Program-made: the position numbers and the translations under genes
Shown: piece by piece, positions 23,240-34,542 of the stretch
Position numbering within the stretch: the stretch's first letter is position 1
Layout: the number at the start of each line of letters is the position of its first letter
Notes under the pieces: model-generated
What the model was told of the DNA's origin: nothing
The model's input: only the letters and a program-made list of their open reading frames with translations
Databases searched by the model: none
Assembly (NCBI GenBank): GCA_027886185.1
Contig: WOAB01000093.1
Coordinates: 1,922,001 to 1,986,000, forward strand
Source: Rheum nobile
Taxonomy: Eukaryota; Streptophyta; Magnoliopsida; Caryophyllales; Polygonaceae
Reading direction: 5' to 3'
Length of the DNA: 64,000 bases

Positions 23240-23567
23240 GTATAAGGCAAATTTCTATATCTTTTGTTACTTGGCAAACGATTTCATTTAAAAAAAATTA
23301 AGGGCTGAGCAGGTCAGGGCAGGTTAGAGCGGTAAATTAAAATGGTGGTTGAGCAGAAAGAATGCAGGTATGGCGCGCTGGAGTAAATTTCCCATGTCGA
23401 TGATTCCCTTACCCTGACATTTCGCCTTCCCGACGATTCGGCTTCCACCCTTGAGCAAAATTTCAAAATATGGGTGATCCAATATCTTCCTCCATGAGTC
23501 GCTTCCAGCTCTGGTTCTACTACCACTACCCTCCCCGACGTTTGGCCTTCTCCGCTGTCTTTGCCAC
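23240..23567. other. Flank of the Tat element
   Basis: GC-richer than the DNA before it. Open frames exist on both strands, but none resembles a known protein. It may be host DNA or the edge of another element. Confidence 0.4.
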
Positions 23568-24131
23568 TGTAGGAGTCGTATTTAGCCCGACCCAAGTACA
23601 TGGTCCAGACAAGAGGAGAAACCCACTTAGCAGAACGGCCCAACACAGAGCAAGGCCCAAGCGGCCTCTTCACGGTCTAGTCCGGCCACATGGCCCAGGG
23701 CTCTCTTCCCGGCCTAGGCCGGCTACGCGGCCAAGGGCCCATCGACCTCAGGTATATAAGGAGGAGGTGACAACTGAGAACAAGATTCTCGATCCTCTCA
23801 TTGACTTGCCTCTCTCTCTCACCCCATCGGTTAGACACCAAAAGCTCCATTTTTCTACTCTTTCACCACCACTTCCCTCGTTATTCTTTTGCCATGTTTC
23901 TCTTTTTGCACCACCTGCGAGTTGAGCACTGACTTGAGCGTCGGAGTGGCAAGCCCAAGACAACCTCAGGCCCCTCTTCTTTTTTCAGGTCCGGACTCGA
24001 GGTCGGACGGCGTCTGACGTGACCGGAGACAACCGACGAGGAACAAAGGGAAATGCTTTTGAGGGAGACGAGCCGAAGTTGGTTCTGTGTGGACTGCCAA
24101 CTATTTCCTCTCAGAAAACCTGACGATCACA
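23568..24131 (+). repeat. Probable 5' LTR of the Tat element
   Basis: Starts TGTAGGAGTCGTATTTAGCC, ends CACA just before a primer-binding-site-like sequence, and contains TATATAAG at 23,753-23,760. The length of 564 bp suits the lineage. With no 3' LTR to compare, the left border is inferred from TG and composition. Confidence 0.6.
23753..23760 (+). promoter_or_regulatory. TATA box in Tat LTR
   Basis: TATATAAG in a GC-rich context, followed by a pyrimidine-rich leader, placed about two thirds of the way upstream within the LTR. Confidence 0.5.
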
Positions 24132-24132
24132 C

Positions 24133-24150
24133 TGGCAACGACCGTGGGGA
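24133..24150 (+). other. Primer-binding site of the Tat element
   Basis: TGGCAACGACCGTGGGGA begins one base after the LTR end. It resembles the TGGCGCCGxxxGTGGGGA sites of the Tat/Athila group, with two changes in the GCGCC core. Confidence 0.6.
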
Positions 24151-24184
24151 CTCCTCACACAACTAGTACACCTCCGCTCCAGCC

Positions 24185-25625
24185 ATGTCAGACGCCGAGT
24201 CCACCACTCGCACCGACCAGACTGGGTTCAACGAGTTCCAAACCCCAAGCGCACAACACCCTTTCATGAACGTGGAGGAAGAGCAGTTTCAAGGTTTCCA
24301 AGGATGGCAGTACACATGCTCGATGTTTTGGGGACCGTACGCGCCTCAGGGAGCGCACCCTTACGCGCCCGCTGAGCCTTACCCTCAACACGCGTTCCCG
24401 CAAGAGCCTTACCCACCCTATGGGTACGGATACATGGAGACGCTTGGACCAGCTATGCCAAACCCCCCCTCTGTCCCCACGAGGAGCGAAGAAAGCCAGA
24501 CATGCACAACAAGCTGGCCTCCACCGGCCAGCTCTATCGGCCAGTGAACCCGACCGATACCACAATCAAGAAAGGAGGCACAACTTCTCGCACACGGAGC
24601 CCCATCAAGCCGCAGACAGTCCTGAAGCACTCTAGGATATCGTCGACCTCCCGACCCTGTACGGCTCTATCGATTTTACAAACGAGGTACTAATGGCAAT
24701 CCCTTAGCTCGATGTCAACGCCATTCCAACCATGGGGGAGTACGGCATCGAGGGAGATCCCCAGGACCAAATCTCGAAGTACAAGTACGTGATGTTGTCT
24801 TGTCGGGCGGACGAGCCGACAATGTGCAAGTTGTTTCCCAATTCGCTTACCAGGGCAACCTTGACGTGGATGATTAATCCCCCGGCGGGAAGCATTGGCA
24901 GTTTCACCCAGCTGGAGGAGTCGTTCCTAACGCACTTTGGGAGTTTGCGGAGGAGGCACTGTGGAATGCAAGAAATCTTCGCCCTAAAGCAACAGGAGGC
25001 CGAGAGCCTAGCTTCTTTCATGAAGAGGTTCGCGGCCGAGGTCAAACAAGTCTGCGATTTTGACGAGAAGGTAGCAAAGATTGCGTTCATCCAAGGGCTA
25101 GCAAACTCAGATCTCAAGTTCTCGGTCACCAAGAAGGAGCCTGCAACCTACGCCAAACTATTGGATAAGGCCAACACACACATCACAGCCGAAGAGATGG
25201 CAAGCCTATACCGTGGCCACCCGAATGCACCTCAAAATGAGCCCAAAGGGCGGTACCAGGGGCCGTGGGAACCAAGGAGGCCTCCTGCCGCCGTAGACAA
25301 AGGGAAGGCCTCTGAACGCGTTCTAGTACACACAATGTCAATGAACCCGCTGGCTCTGCAGCCTAATCCATATCTCAATCCCTCTCGATCTCAAGCAGCA
25401 CCTCAGCAAGGCCAACCTCCCTTGAAGTTCTTCTCCTGCCATCAGTCCACGGCGTACGACAGTCGCGAGTGCAAAGTGTACGGGTCCCCGGCAAAAAAGA
25501 TGACTTTGGGTTCCCTGTTCTCCAGGGGCTACAGAGCCATGAGCCGTGGGGCCGATAGGAACCAAGGGCCACTTCATCCACCCCTTCGCGGAGGAACAAC
25601 TTCCCTCACCCGGACGGGTGCATGA
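24185..25625 (+). pseudogene. Tat gag remnant
   Basis: Capsid-type protein that would package element RNA. An ATG at 24,185 opens a 120-residue frame rich in Pro, Tyr and Gln, which stops at 24,547. The gag core resumes in another frame near 24,630 (an internal stop at about 24,705) and runs to 25,625. It contains WMINPPAGSIGSFTQLEESF and SLASFMKRFAAEV, typical of the retrotransposon gag domain (about residues 30-130 of the longer frame). A zinc-knuckle-like region near 25,430 is damaged (CHQ...SRECKVYG). At least one frameshift and one nonsense codon make it non-functional. Confidence 0.85.
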
Positions 25626-26115
25626 TTGCGTGGGGACAATAGCAAGAGGCGTGAGCCCCTGGGGGACAACATGAGAGCGGCGCGAAGGTATGCGCGCGGG
25701 GGAAGAAACAACTCTACGATGCCAGTGCTTAGCGTGGTCAACAAATCGCCAATAGGACATCACCTCTCGTTCGCGAAGGCGGGCACGGAGGCCGTGGACG
25801 CCCCTCACTATGACCCCTTAGTCATACATGCCCAGGTCGGGACAAAGCTCGTCAAGAAGCTCCTTATTGATACGGGAAGCTCTGCCGACATTCTATACTG
25901 AGATTCCTTTCTACAACTAGAGATCCCGCTCGCGGAGCTCCGACCCACTGATTGCACGCTCGTTGGTTTCTCAGGAGAAAGGGTTGCCGTCTCCGGCATC
26001 ATCACCTTGGACCTCATCCTAGGCGATGAAGGGAGCCCGTGTAGATCTGAATCGGTGGATTTCATGGTCATTAGGATACCCTCCACGTATAATGCAATCC
26101 TAGGGTGAGTTTCCT
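25626..26115 (+). pseudogene. Tat aspartic protease remnant
   Basis: Polyprotein-processing protease. The active-site motif LLIDTGSSADILY lies at about 25,860-25,900 and is followed at once by a stop. In the next stretch (25,910-26,110) the same frame continues with sequence typical of the flap and C-terminal half of the domain (SEGxxV, ILG). The catalytic triad DTG is intact but the frame is not. Confidence 0.75.
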
Positions 26116-26264
26116 TTAACAAGTTTTAGGCAGTCGCGTCAGTGTACCATCTCAAGGTGAAATTTCCAGTCCGCAGAGACGTAGAAGAATTGAAGGGTCA
26201 GTAAGCTGAAAGTTGGGCATGCTATTTAACCACCCTGAAAGGCAAGGGCCTCGCAAAGCAAGTT

Positions 26265-28290
26265 TTGCAAGTCCAAGAGCTCGGATCGGAAGCAGGATCC
26301 TCGAAGGGAATCAAAGAGCAAGCCGACTTAGAGATATGTAAGCAAGTCCACCTGATTGTTGAGGATGAGGAAACAAGGGCAATAACTCCTTTCGGCAAAG
26401 ATAATGAGAGGTTGTTCTTGGGAACCTACTTGGGTGTGAACGACCAGGAGCTAATCGAGGAGTTGTTGGGGAAGTCCAGGAATGTGTTCGCCTGGACGCC
26501 GAGGGACCTAACCGGAATTCCCCGGATGCTAATGACCCATAGCTTGAACATCATCCAAGGAACCAAGCCCGTGAGGCAGAAGAAGCGAAAGCAGGCCGGC
26601 GACAAGGCCGAGGGAGCCCGTGAAGAGATTCTCAAGCTCTTGTCGGCTGGATTTATTCGGGAGGTACAATCTCCCTCCTGGTTAGCCAACGTGGTCATGG
26701 TCAAAAAGTCAAGCAGCAAATGGCGAATGTGTGTAGACTTTATCGACCTGAACCATGCCTACCCTAAAGATAGCTACCCGTGCCCCTCTATTGACCGCCT
26801 GGTGGACTCCACCGTGGGACATGAGGTCCTAAGCTTCCTCAATGCATATTCTGGCTACAACGAGATCAAGATGAACCCCCGTGACGAGGAGCACACGACT
26901 TTCATTACAGAGGCGAGAACTTATTGCTATAATATGATGCCCTTCGGCCTCAGAAACGCGGGAGCCACTTTCCAGAGGCTCGTAGACCGCATCCTTCGCG
27001 ACCTGAGAGGCAAGACGGTAGAAGCCTATGTGGATGACATTGTCGTGAAGAGTCAATATGCTTCAAAGCACGCAGCCGATCTCCGTGAAGTTTTCAGCAC
27101 CCTAAGAAGCAATGGAATGAGTTTGAATCCCGAGAAGTGTGTTTTTGGAGTACAAGCATACAAGTTTTTAGGTTTTTTGGTCAGCACGAGAGGAATCGAT
27201 GTTAACTCGGAGAGAGTTGAAGCTATCTTGGCAATGACCGCCCCGCGGAACGTGAAGGAAGTGCATCATTTCCTGGACACAGTAAACTACTTGGGCAAAT
27301 ATTGTGCCCGAATGTCGGAAAGAAGTCTCCCCTTCTTCAAGGCCCTTTGCAAGGTCCATAACTTTGAATGGACGCCGGAGTGCGTGGAAACTTTCGAGGA
27401 CTTGAAGAACCACTTGAAGCGATTGCCTACCCTAACAACACCAACGCTTGGGGAGGAGCTCTAACTTTACATCGCGGTGGAGGATACTACAATCAGCCCC
27501 ATCATTGTGAAGGACGCACAGATGTCAGTCTAGTTTGTGAGCAAGACCATGCTGCCCACGGAAACACGATATTTGCCCATGGAAAAGCTAGCTTTAGCAG
27601 TCGTCACGGCCACTCAAAAGTTGAGGTCGTACTTCCAGGGTCACCCCGTGTAGGTCCTCTCTGACTTCCCATTGCAAAACCTGCTCCATCGACCTACCCT
27701 CTCAGGTAGGATGACAAGATGGGTAGTCGAAATCTCCGAGTTTGACATTTCATACAAGAGCCGCCCCGTGATCAAGGCGCAATCTCTCGCCGACTTCCGG
27801 GTTGAGGCTAGCTTCAGGGATGAGGCCATCGGGGAAGCAACACGGGCGTTGACTTGTTGGGTACTTATCTCCGACGGTGCGGTGAACGAAGGAGGCCGGC
27901 ATAGCCGGTCTAGTCCTCACGTCCCCCAGAGGAGAGGTACTGGAGTATGCACTATCCCTAGAGTTCGAGGCCACCAACAATGAAGCGGAGTATGAAGGTC
28001 TCTTAGCGGGAATCGAACTGGCCCTCGTGAATGGAGTCCAGAGCCTGACTTGCTACAATGACTCCGAGGTGGTGGTCAACCAGGTGCAAGGAAACTACGA
28101 GGCAAGAACCAGAACTATACCCGGTATTGTGAAAGAGTAAAGACGTTGTCCAAGGCTTTATGCTAGTTTGAGATACATTCTATCCCAAGGTTCGAAAATG
28201 CGGCGGCAGACGCCCTGACTAAGCTTGGTTCCCGGTCGATCGGTTGCACTACTGGTGTAGTCTGCGTAAAGAGAAAAAGCCGGCCCGCCA
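26265..28290 (+). pseudogene. Tat reverse transcriptase and two RNase H domains
   Basis: RT copies element RNA into DNA; RNase H removes the template. RT is open from 26,265 to 27,464 (399 codons) with FIREVQSPSWLANVVMVKK, KWRMCVDF, MMPFGLRNAGATFQR and the catalytic YVDD at 27,027-27,038. YVDDIVVKS is the Tat/Athila form. RNase H follows in broken frames (27,465-27,830; LRSYFQGHP, GRMTRWVVEISEFDI, KAQSLADF). A second, shorter RNase H-like domain starts at about 27,860 (ISDGAVNEGG) and continues after a frameshift with ATNNEAEYEGLLAGIELAL at about 27,970-28,030. Several stops and shifts make the region inactive. Confidence 0.9.
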
Positions 28291-28319
28291 TTCAAATGCA
28301 AGTCATGTCAATCAATAAA

Positions 28320-28595
28320 GCCCTTGATTGGAGAACACCCCTGAAGGAGTATCTGGAAAAGGGAGCCTCCCCTTCCGACAAGGCCGAAAGGCGAAGGTTG
28401 CGAGTCCGAGCCTCACGTTTTTATATGAAGGGGGCGCGTTGTACAAGAAAGGCTATAACTTGTCAGGCCTCAAGTGCGTCACACTGGAAGATGGCCGCCA
28501 ACTCACGGAGGAGATTCACGACGGCATATGCAGCAACCATTCTGGGTGGAGGACCCTCACCCACAAAGCTCTACGCGCTGGTTACTTTTTGCCCA
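28320..28595 (+). pseudogene. Tat integrase N-terminal part, cut by Athila insertion
   Basis: The frame around 28,420-28,595 reads FLYEGGALYKKGYNLSGLKC and then HDGICSNHSGWRTLTHKALR, the histidine half of the integrase HHCC zinc finger. It is cut at 28,595 by the Athila LTR. The next few codons (WPTMRKDAME) resume at 50,354, which locates the insertion inside the zinc-finger segment. Confidence 0.8.
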
Positions 28596-29115
28596 TGGTA
28601 GGACAAAAACCTACCCACAGACGTATGAGATCAGTTGTAGCTTTTCAAGTGTCGTTTCCAACGAAGACTATGTAGTATCCTTTGTAAACTTAAAACCGAT
28701 AAGCTAAGCCGTAGGAAAGGAAATTCGTTTGACTAATAACTAAGAAAATAAGAAGAGCGATTTGCAGAAAATCACCCCTTAAATAGGCCTATTTGCCCAC
28801 AACCACCCGTTATACACGTAATTACTTGAGCCCATCCTTTAAATGCATTCCGTTAGCGCTGAACCACCCATACCCCAAATCCGTCCATTTCCTCCGTTAT
28901 CTAATGTGTAATTACCATTATACCCTCACTTTATCCGGTTTTTGAACGGTTCATCCATTTTTTTAAGGGTTAGGTTTTTATTAAATAAAAACCCGATTTA
29001 GTGCCCGGTTTGGGGTTAAAAATTAAAACTCACAGTAATCAGAACTTATGAAATATAATTTCAAAAAACATATGAAATATAATTTCAAAATTTGATTAAA
29101 GGCAAAAAAGAAAAA

Positions 29116-29331
29116 TCAATTGGCTAAACCTCTAAGGAAGAGATAAGCGCCAGAAGCCAAAGCCCAGTATTTCCCCCTTTTAATGGCGCCTCGAGCATCA
29201 GCAACAACGAGCTCCACATCCTCCCTAGTAGCCGCCGGAATTTTGCCTACAGGAAAGAGGAAATCGCAAACAATCCAGCATCAACGTTTGCAATTTCAAT
29301 TCAATCTCGCAATAAAACCCTAACTTGACAT
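29116..29331 (-). CDS. Small two-exon ORF inside the Pack-MULE (45 residues)
   Basis: I do not recognise this product. On the minus strand an ATG at 29,331 begins a 7-nt exon (ATGTCAA, 29,331-29,325) followed by GTTAGG. A polypyrimidine tract and TGTAG precede the second exon (29,246-29,116), which ends in TGA. Joining them keeps the frame and gives 45 residues starting MSSKIPAATREDVELVV and ending YWALASGAYLFLRGLAN, with a short hydrophobic stretch near the end. It is probably the 5' end of a captured host gene, or a whole tiny gene. The start choice is a model: the intron is supported only by splice-site appearance and frame continuity. Confidence 0.4.
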
Positions 29332-29404
29332 TGCGATCAAATCAGAAGAGCGATTGAAGTCGTGCTCAGAAGGAAGAGGGCATGACGACTTGGGCGACGG
29401 GAAG

Positions 29405-29688
29405 CAGCCATAGGGGAGCGGCGAAGGCGGCTGATCCGATGAAGCCGGGAACTGGGAGGCTTAGGGGTGACGTGGACCGGCGGAGAAAGGGGCGGCGGAG
29501 TGGAGATCCTGTCGTGGGCCGGTGAGCTTCTGAATGACGTCGCGGAAATCGGCCTTGCTGATGTTGTAAACCAGCGATTGGTTAGGGTTGTCAGTGGGCG
29601 ACAGAGGGGTGGATTCCGACGGAGGGGGAGGAGACGGATCGAAGGGTTTTCGGAGGGCGGAGACGGGTTTGGAGATCTGGGAAGACTT
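29405..29688 (-). pseudogene. Captured VQ-motif protein fragment (VQ9-like)
   Basis: The minus-strand frame from 29,688 reads SSQISKPVSALRKPFDPSPP and, at 29,571-29,518, VYNISKADFRDVIQKLTG. This is the VQ motif (FxxxVQxLTG) with the central Val changed to Ile. A stop follows at 29,463-29,461. In the neighbouring frame the text continues PKPPSSRLHRI, which also follows the motif in VQ9-type proteins, so a frameshift after the motif is likely. VQ proteins are plant-specific partners of WRKY factors and MAP-kinase pathways. The fragment lacks a start and C terminus and lies between the inverted repeats of a Pack-MULE, so it is read as captured sequence. The closeness to VQ9 is my recollection of the family and needs a search. 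Confidence 0.75.
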
Positions 29689-31524
29689 GTTGAGCTAAAC
29701 CGGGTTTTCTGGGAACTAAACCGGGTTTTTAATTAATAAAAACCGAACCCTTGAAAAAATGGAAGAACCGCTCAAAAACCGGATAAAGTGAGGGTATAAT
29801 GGTAATTGCACACCAGATAATGGAAGAAATGGACGGATTTGGGGTATGGGTGGTTCAGCGCTAATGGAATGCATTTAAAGGGTGGGCTCAAGTAATTACG
29901 TGTATAACGGGTGGTTGTTGGCAAATAGGCCTATTTAAGGGGTGGTTTTATGCAAATCTCTCAAATAAGAAACATGAATTGCAAATATGATTGTGAACGA
30001 TTAAAGAGAAGATCCTAGGACTAGGGATCCCCACAAAAATGTCTTGGTAAACTCACAAATATTTGTCTAAAATTAGTCTGAACCTGTTTGAAGATAAGCT
30101 ATCTAAAGTCTCTACTAACTCCTTTCAGACGATAATAGATGTGCCTAAATTCTAACTAACACTCATTGTCGCATAGAGCTAATCAAATCTAGACCCTTTG
30201 GGCACTTAGATTCTAAGATCAAACTAGGTTAACATTTGATGTCGCGCTCCGCTAAGTCCAGGCAAACCTAGGATTTATATGATAGCTTAGGACTCCACAA
30301 GAGTAATTAAGTTGTTGTCGCACAAATAACACTCAGGTTCAATACCTAGTAATCTGATAAGGTAATCTCCTTTCAAACTCATACCCTATCTGAGTTATCT
30401 ACTAAAGTTATCTTCTTTCAGACTCAAACCTAATAGAAATCTAATCAACTTTCATCAATTGCATTAAGAACTCTAGGATTGAATCAAACAAGGTTCTAGA
30501 TTTCAATTCAGACAAATATCATGCAAAAGTCTACCAATGTATTGTTGGGATCACCCCAACCCTAGAATTATGGGATTAGCCAGACATGCTTGGAGAAACA
30601 ATCAAAAATATCATATGAACAAAAGAAATCATTCAACTAAATTAGAAGAAGAGAAATGCTTGATCCAATCCAGGGAAACAATCTCAAATCTTCAGGAAAT
30701 CTTCAAAAGAACTCCAAAAACACCTAAGGCTAGAGAGAGTGGCAAAAAGAGGCTGAAGAAGAACATAAGAGGCTGCCAAAAAAATCTAGAGAAAGTATTT
30801 ATACCATACTAAAATAATAAAGGGTCGAAAAATAATAAATCGGGTCTGCGGGCATCGGCACGGTTTGTGACAGAACCGCACGGTTTGTCACAAACCGTGC
30901 AGATTTTCAGAAAGTGAAGCGGTGCATGGCTCGATTTGTGGCACAGTCTATCACAGACCGTGCCACTTTACAGAAGCTCGTTCCTGGACTCAGCAAGGGT
31001 GCATGGTTTTGTGATACCCCGTATTTTTGTAAGGTTATTTTGGGAATTTTGGAATTTTCCCGAGTACCCGTTTAGTACGTCGGATTTAATTCAGGTAGCT
31101 TGAGACATTCTGTAATGTGCTCTGTATCTGTAATATTTTTCTCAGTGAAATAAAATACAGACGACGTGCTTCGAAGGTTTTTACGCGTTCGCATACGATA
31201 ATTTTTATCCCGGGTTAATGTCTTGCTCATTCAAAAAGTTGAATGGGCGGGAAAAGGCAAAACGGCGACCGCCGTACAGTCACGGCGCCCTCCGTCGCTG
31301 GGCCCGAAGTGTCAGGCCGTCGTCTCCTACTCTGGGCTCACCAGGGCTAGGAACGGCGACCGACGTAATTACGGCGCCCGCCGCGGCCCGCCGTAGGCAA
31401 AGTTGCGGCGCCCGCCGTGATTACCCAGCAGTCATTAACCGATGGTCGCCGGCGAGCTCTGGCCGCGCCGATCTAGCCCTGCTCGGCCTCGTCTAGGGTG
31501 ATGATGATGCTCCCATTGCTTTGG

Positions 31525-31533
31525 CTATAAAAG
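31525..31533 (+). promoter_or_regulatory. TATA box of the Tekay LTR
   Basis: CTATAAAAG, also present at 42,030-42,038 in the 3' LTR, about 515 bp from the LTR start and just before the duplicated segment. Confidence 0.6.
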
Positions 31534-31571
31534 GAGGTGTTGGGGGAAGGATTTTGAGCCATCCCAGCACC

Positions 31572-33713
31572 AAATCTCTGCCAAATTTTCGCCTCGCCGG
31601 AGTTTGTGCCCTCACTGAAATTCTGAAGCTTTCGCCGGTGTCGTTTGGTGGTGTTTCCAGAAGCCCTTGTGAAGCCTTTTGGTTGCCTTTGGAGGTTGGA
31701 ACCCAGGCAAGGCAAAAAGGGGTCGAAACGCGCATCATTTGGGTGAGTTTTCTCACCGCTTCTGTCGTCTGAGTTCTTCACGGCGACTGCCGCGTTCTTC
31801 ACGGTGACCGCCGTGATGAACTGCGGCGACCGCCGCCAAGAACAGCGACCGCCGCCAGTGCCCAGAATGCCTTCGTGGCTTTGGCTTGGTTGGTTGTGGT
31901 TGTGGCGTCTTTCCTTTTGTTCTCTTTCGTCGTTTTTAGATTCGTACTGTGGTTATGTCGGATCTAACTTAGGGTTCCTTTTATGGGTCGACTCGAAGGT
32001 GTTTGTGCTAGCGGAGCTATACCCATGTCGAGCCCGGAATCCCGTCGTTGTCGTAAGGCTTGTTTCTATTCTGCGGATTAAGGCAAGTGGCGGTTCGCTC
32101 TTGCTCATTCGTTCCATATTTACATTAATTATCAGTAGTTTATCTAAGTAATTAATTTGGAATGAATACTCTGTTTGTCTGGAAACGGTTTTGATAAACT
32201 GTTTTGAAAATCATATAATAGGTTGTATATCTGTTAGAAGAACGCTATTATCTGTGATCGCCTTTCGGGCCTTTATGTGGATTTATCTTGTAACTGTTAT
32301 TGTGCTGTATCTGTGTGGTTAGCACTGTTAGTTAGGAACGTTACTCGGACTTTGTCCAGTCGTTTCTTTATAATCTGGTATCGGGGTGGCTCGTCTCCAT
32401 CTGGTACTATTCTAAGATCATGATCGGTCTCTTTCACAAGTGTGTAGAGACAGGACACTTAGCTGGTGTCACAAACCTTCCGGTGTACGTCACTCTCGAC
32501 GAAACGTATACTAAGATGTGTCGTCCCATTGGTGGGGTACACATGTAAAAGTCTAATAACGTGATGTGTGGTTTGTAATATAAATCAGATAAGTGCTACT
32601 CTGACGCACATAATTAATAAACCTTCGGCGAGTAGTGCAGCTAAATCTCTGCCAAATTTTCGCCTCGCTGGAGTTTGTGCCCTCGCCGGAATTCTGAAGC
32701 TTTCGCCGGTGTCGTTTGGTGGTGTTTCCAGAAGCCCTTGTGAAGCCTTTTGGTTGCCTTTGGAGGTTGGAACCCAGGCAAGGCAAAAAAGGGTCGAAAC
32801 GTGCATCATTTGGGTGAGTTTTCTCGCCGCTTTTGTCGTCCGAGTTCTTCACGGCGACCGCCGTGATGAACTGCGGCGACCGCCGCCAAGAACGACGACC
32901 GCCGCCAAGAACAGCGACCGCCGCCAGTGCCCAGAATGCCTTCGTGGCTTTGGCTTGGTTGGTTGTGGTTGTGGCGTCTTTCCTTTTATTCTCTTTCGTC
33001 GTTTTTAGATTCGTACTGTGGTTATGTCGGATCTAACTTAGGGTTCCTTTTATGGGTCGACTCGAAGGTGTTTGTGCTAGCGGAGCTATACCCATGTCGA
33101 GCCCGGAATCCCGTCGTTGTCGTAAGGCTTGTTTCTATTTTGCGGATTAAGGCAAGTGGCGGTTCGCTCTTGCTCATTCGTTCCATATTTACATTAATTA
33201 TTAGTAGTTTATCTGAGTAATTAATTTGGAATGAATACTCTGTTTGTCTGGAAACGGTTTTGATAAACTGTTTTAAAAATCATATAATAGGTTGTATATC
33301 TGTTAGAACAACGCTATTATCTGTGATCGCCTTTCGGGCCTTTATGTGGATTTATCTTGTAACTGTTATTGTGCTGTATCTGTGTGGTTAGCACTGTTAG
33401 TTAGGAACGTTACTCGGACTCTGTCCAGTCGTTTCTTTATAATCTGGTATCGGGGTGGCTCGTCTCCATCTGGTACTATTCTAAGATCATGATCGGTCTC
33501 TTTCACAAGTGTGTAGAGACAGGACACTTAGCTGGTGTCACAAACCTTCCGGTGTACGTCACTCTCGACGAAACGTATACTAAGATGTGTCGTCCCATTG
33601 GTGGGGTACACAAGTAAAAGTCTAATAACGTGATGTGTGGTTTGTAATATAAATCAGATAAGTGCTACTCTGACGCACATAATTAATAAACCTTCGGCGA
33701 GTAGTGCAGCTAA
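31572..33713 (+). repeat. Tandem duplication of about 1,070 bp inside the 5' LTR
   Basis: Copy A (31,572-32,642) and copy B (32,643-33,713) begin AAATCTCTGCCAAATTTTCG and end GTAGTGCAGCTAA. The offset is 1,071 bp at the start and 1,069 bp at the end because of small indels. The 3' LTR has a single copy that resembles copy B more than copy A. The TATA box lies upstream and is not duplicated. Confidence 0.95.
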
Positions 33714-34528
33714 GTTATAGTGCAGCTAGGAAAACTCGTCTCGACTTTGATCATAGTACGTTCTCTTTCCAATCTGGATTCGCTGTATGCGATGAGGTTG
33801 GTCGTGAACCGAAGCATCTCAGTCAACTTTTAAATCATTGTTGTTTGATGCTGTAAACATTCCAGATTTGTCATAATTCCTTAAAGACTCATTTCCGTTG
33901 GAGTCTTCTTTTCGAGTCGATTTCTGTGAAGGTTCAATCTTTTAGAATCTTCTCTTGTGCATACCTCTTGTCTATTCCAGTAGGAGTATGATGGTTGACT
34001 ATCGTCATCGATTTTTATTCGAGAAGCGATGAGTCTAACCTAATACGACTGCTTCGAACCATTCTGCTTTGTACTCTTGCTAGTCTATTCAAGTAGACTA
34101 ACCCACAAACTTTGTTCTCTGCATGTGGGCTGGTGTCATCCGTTCGATTCGGCACATCAGATCGAAAGTAGCTCAGAAGAATAGAAGGACTATGGAGTCG
34201 ACGGTGGTTTTTGAACGTTTTAATTATTTCTTTAATCAGGTTGAGATCTTTTGGACAATGACTTTGGTTGTAATGTACTTTCTAAGACTTCCGCTGTTTT
34301 TGGTTTAAACTCTGTGTTAGCCTATTCGGGATTGGGTTGTAATCCCGTAACTCTTGTTTCCTTGACAATGTTATGTTTTGGAATTGAATGCTTTGATCAT
34401 TATGTATCATTTGTATTTCATAAATTGTGTTTAAATGGTAAAGCCTTGGGTGATCTCGGTAAGGAACACTGGGGTCACTGGCGGTAATACCTTTCCAAAA
34501 GGGTTAAGTTTTGGGGGTGTTACAGTTG

Positions 34529-34542
34529 TGGTATCAGAGCCA
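34529..34542 (+). other. Tekay primer-binding site
   Basis: TGGTATCAGAGCCA, complementary to the 3' end of initiator methionine tRNA, four bases after the LTR end. Confidence 0.9.

Larger units (their letters stand above)
28755..29962. mobile_element. Pack-MULE with captured gene fragments
   Basis: A 1,208-bp insertion in the Athila LTR with about 250-bp terminal inverted repeats (28,755-29,005 and 29,710-29,962), highly similar throughout and beginning GAGCGATTTGCA / GAGAGATTTGCA. It is flanked by the perfect 9-bp duplication AAATAAGAA (28,746-28,754 and 29,963-29,971). A 9-bp TSD with long inverted repeats identifies a Mutator-like element. The GC-richer interior (29,100-29,700) holds a VQ-protein fragment and a second gene piece, and no transposase. 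Confidence 0.93.
31010..34524 (+). repeat. Tekay 5' LTR with internal tandem duplication
   Basis: 3,515 bp against 2,444 bp for the 3' LTR. The extra length is explained by a tandem duplication of about 1.07 kb. It starts TGTGATACCCC and ends GTGTTACA. The first 500 bp are dense in CGGCGACCGCCG-type palindromic motifs. Confidence 0.95.

Noticed and set aside
23470..23925. Plus-strand Pro/Arg-rich frame of 151 codons
   Set aside because: It runs across the putative LTR start and has no homology; GC-rich DNA favours open frames.
29467..29736. Plus-strand Gly/Arg-rich frame in the Pack-MULE
   Set aside because: It is antisense to the VQ fragment, whose minus-strand reading gives a recognisable motif.
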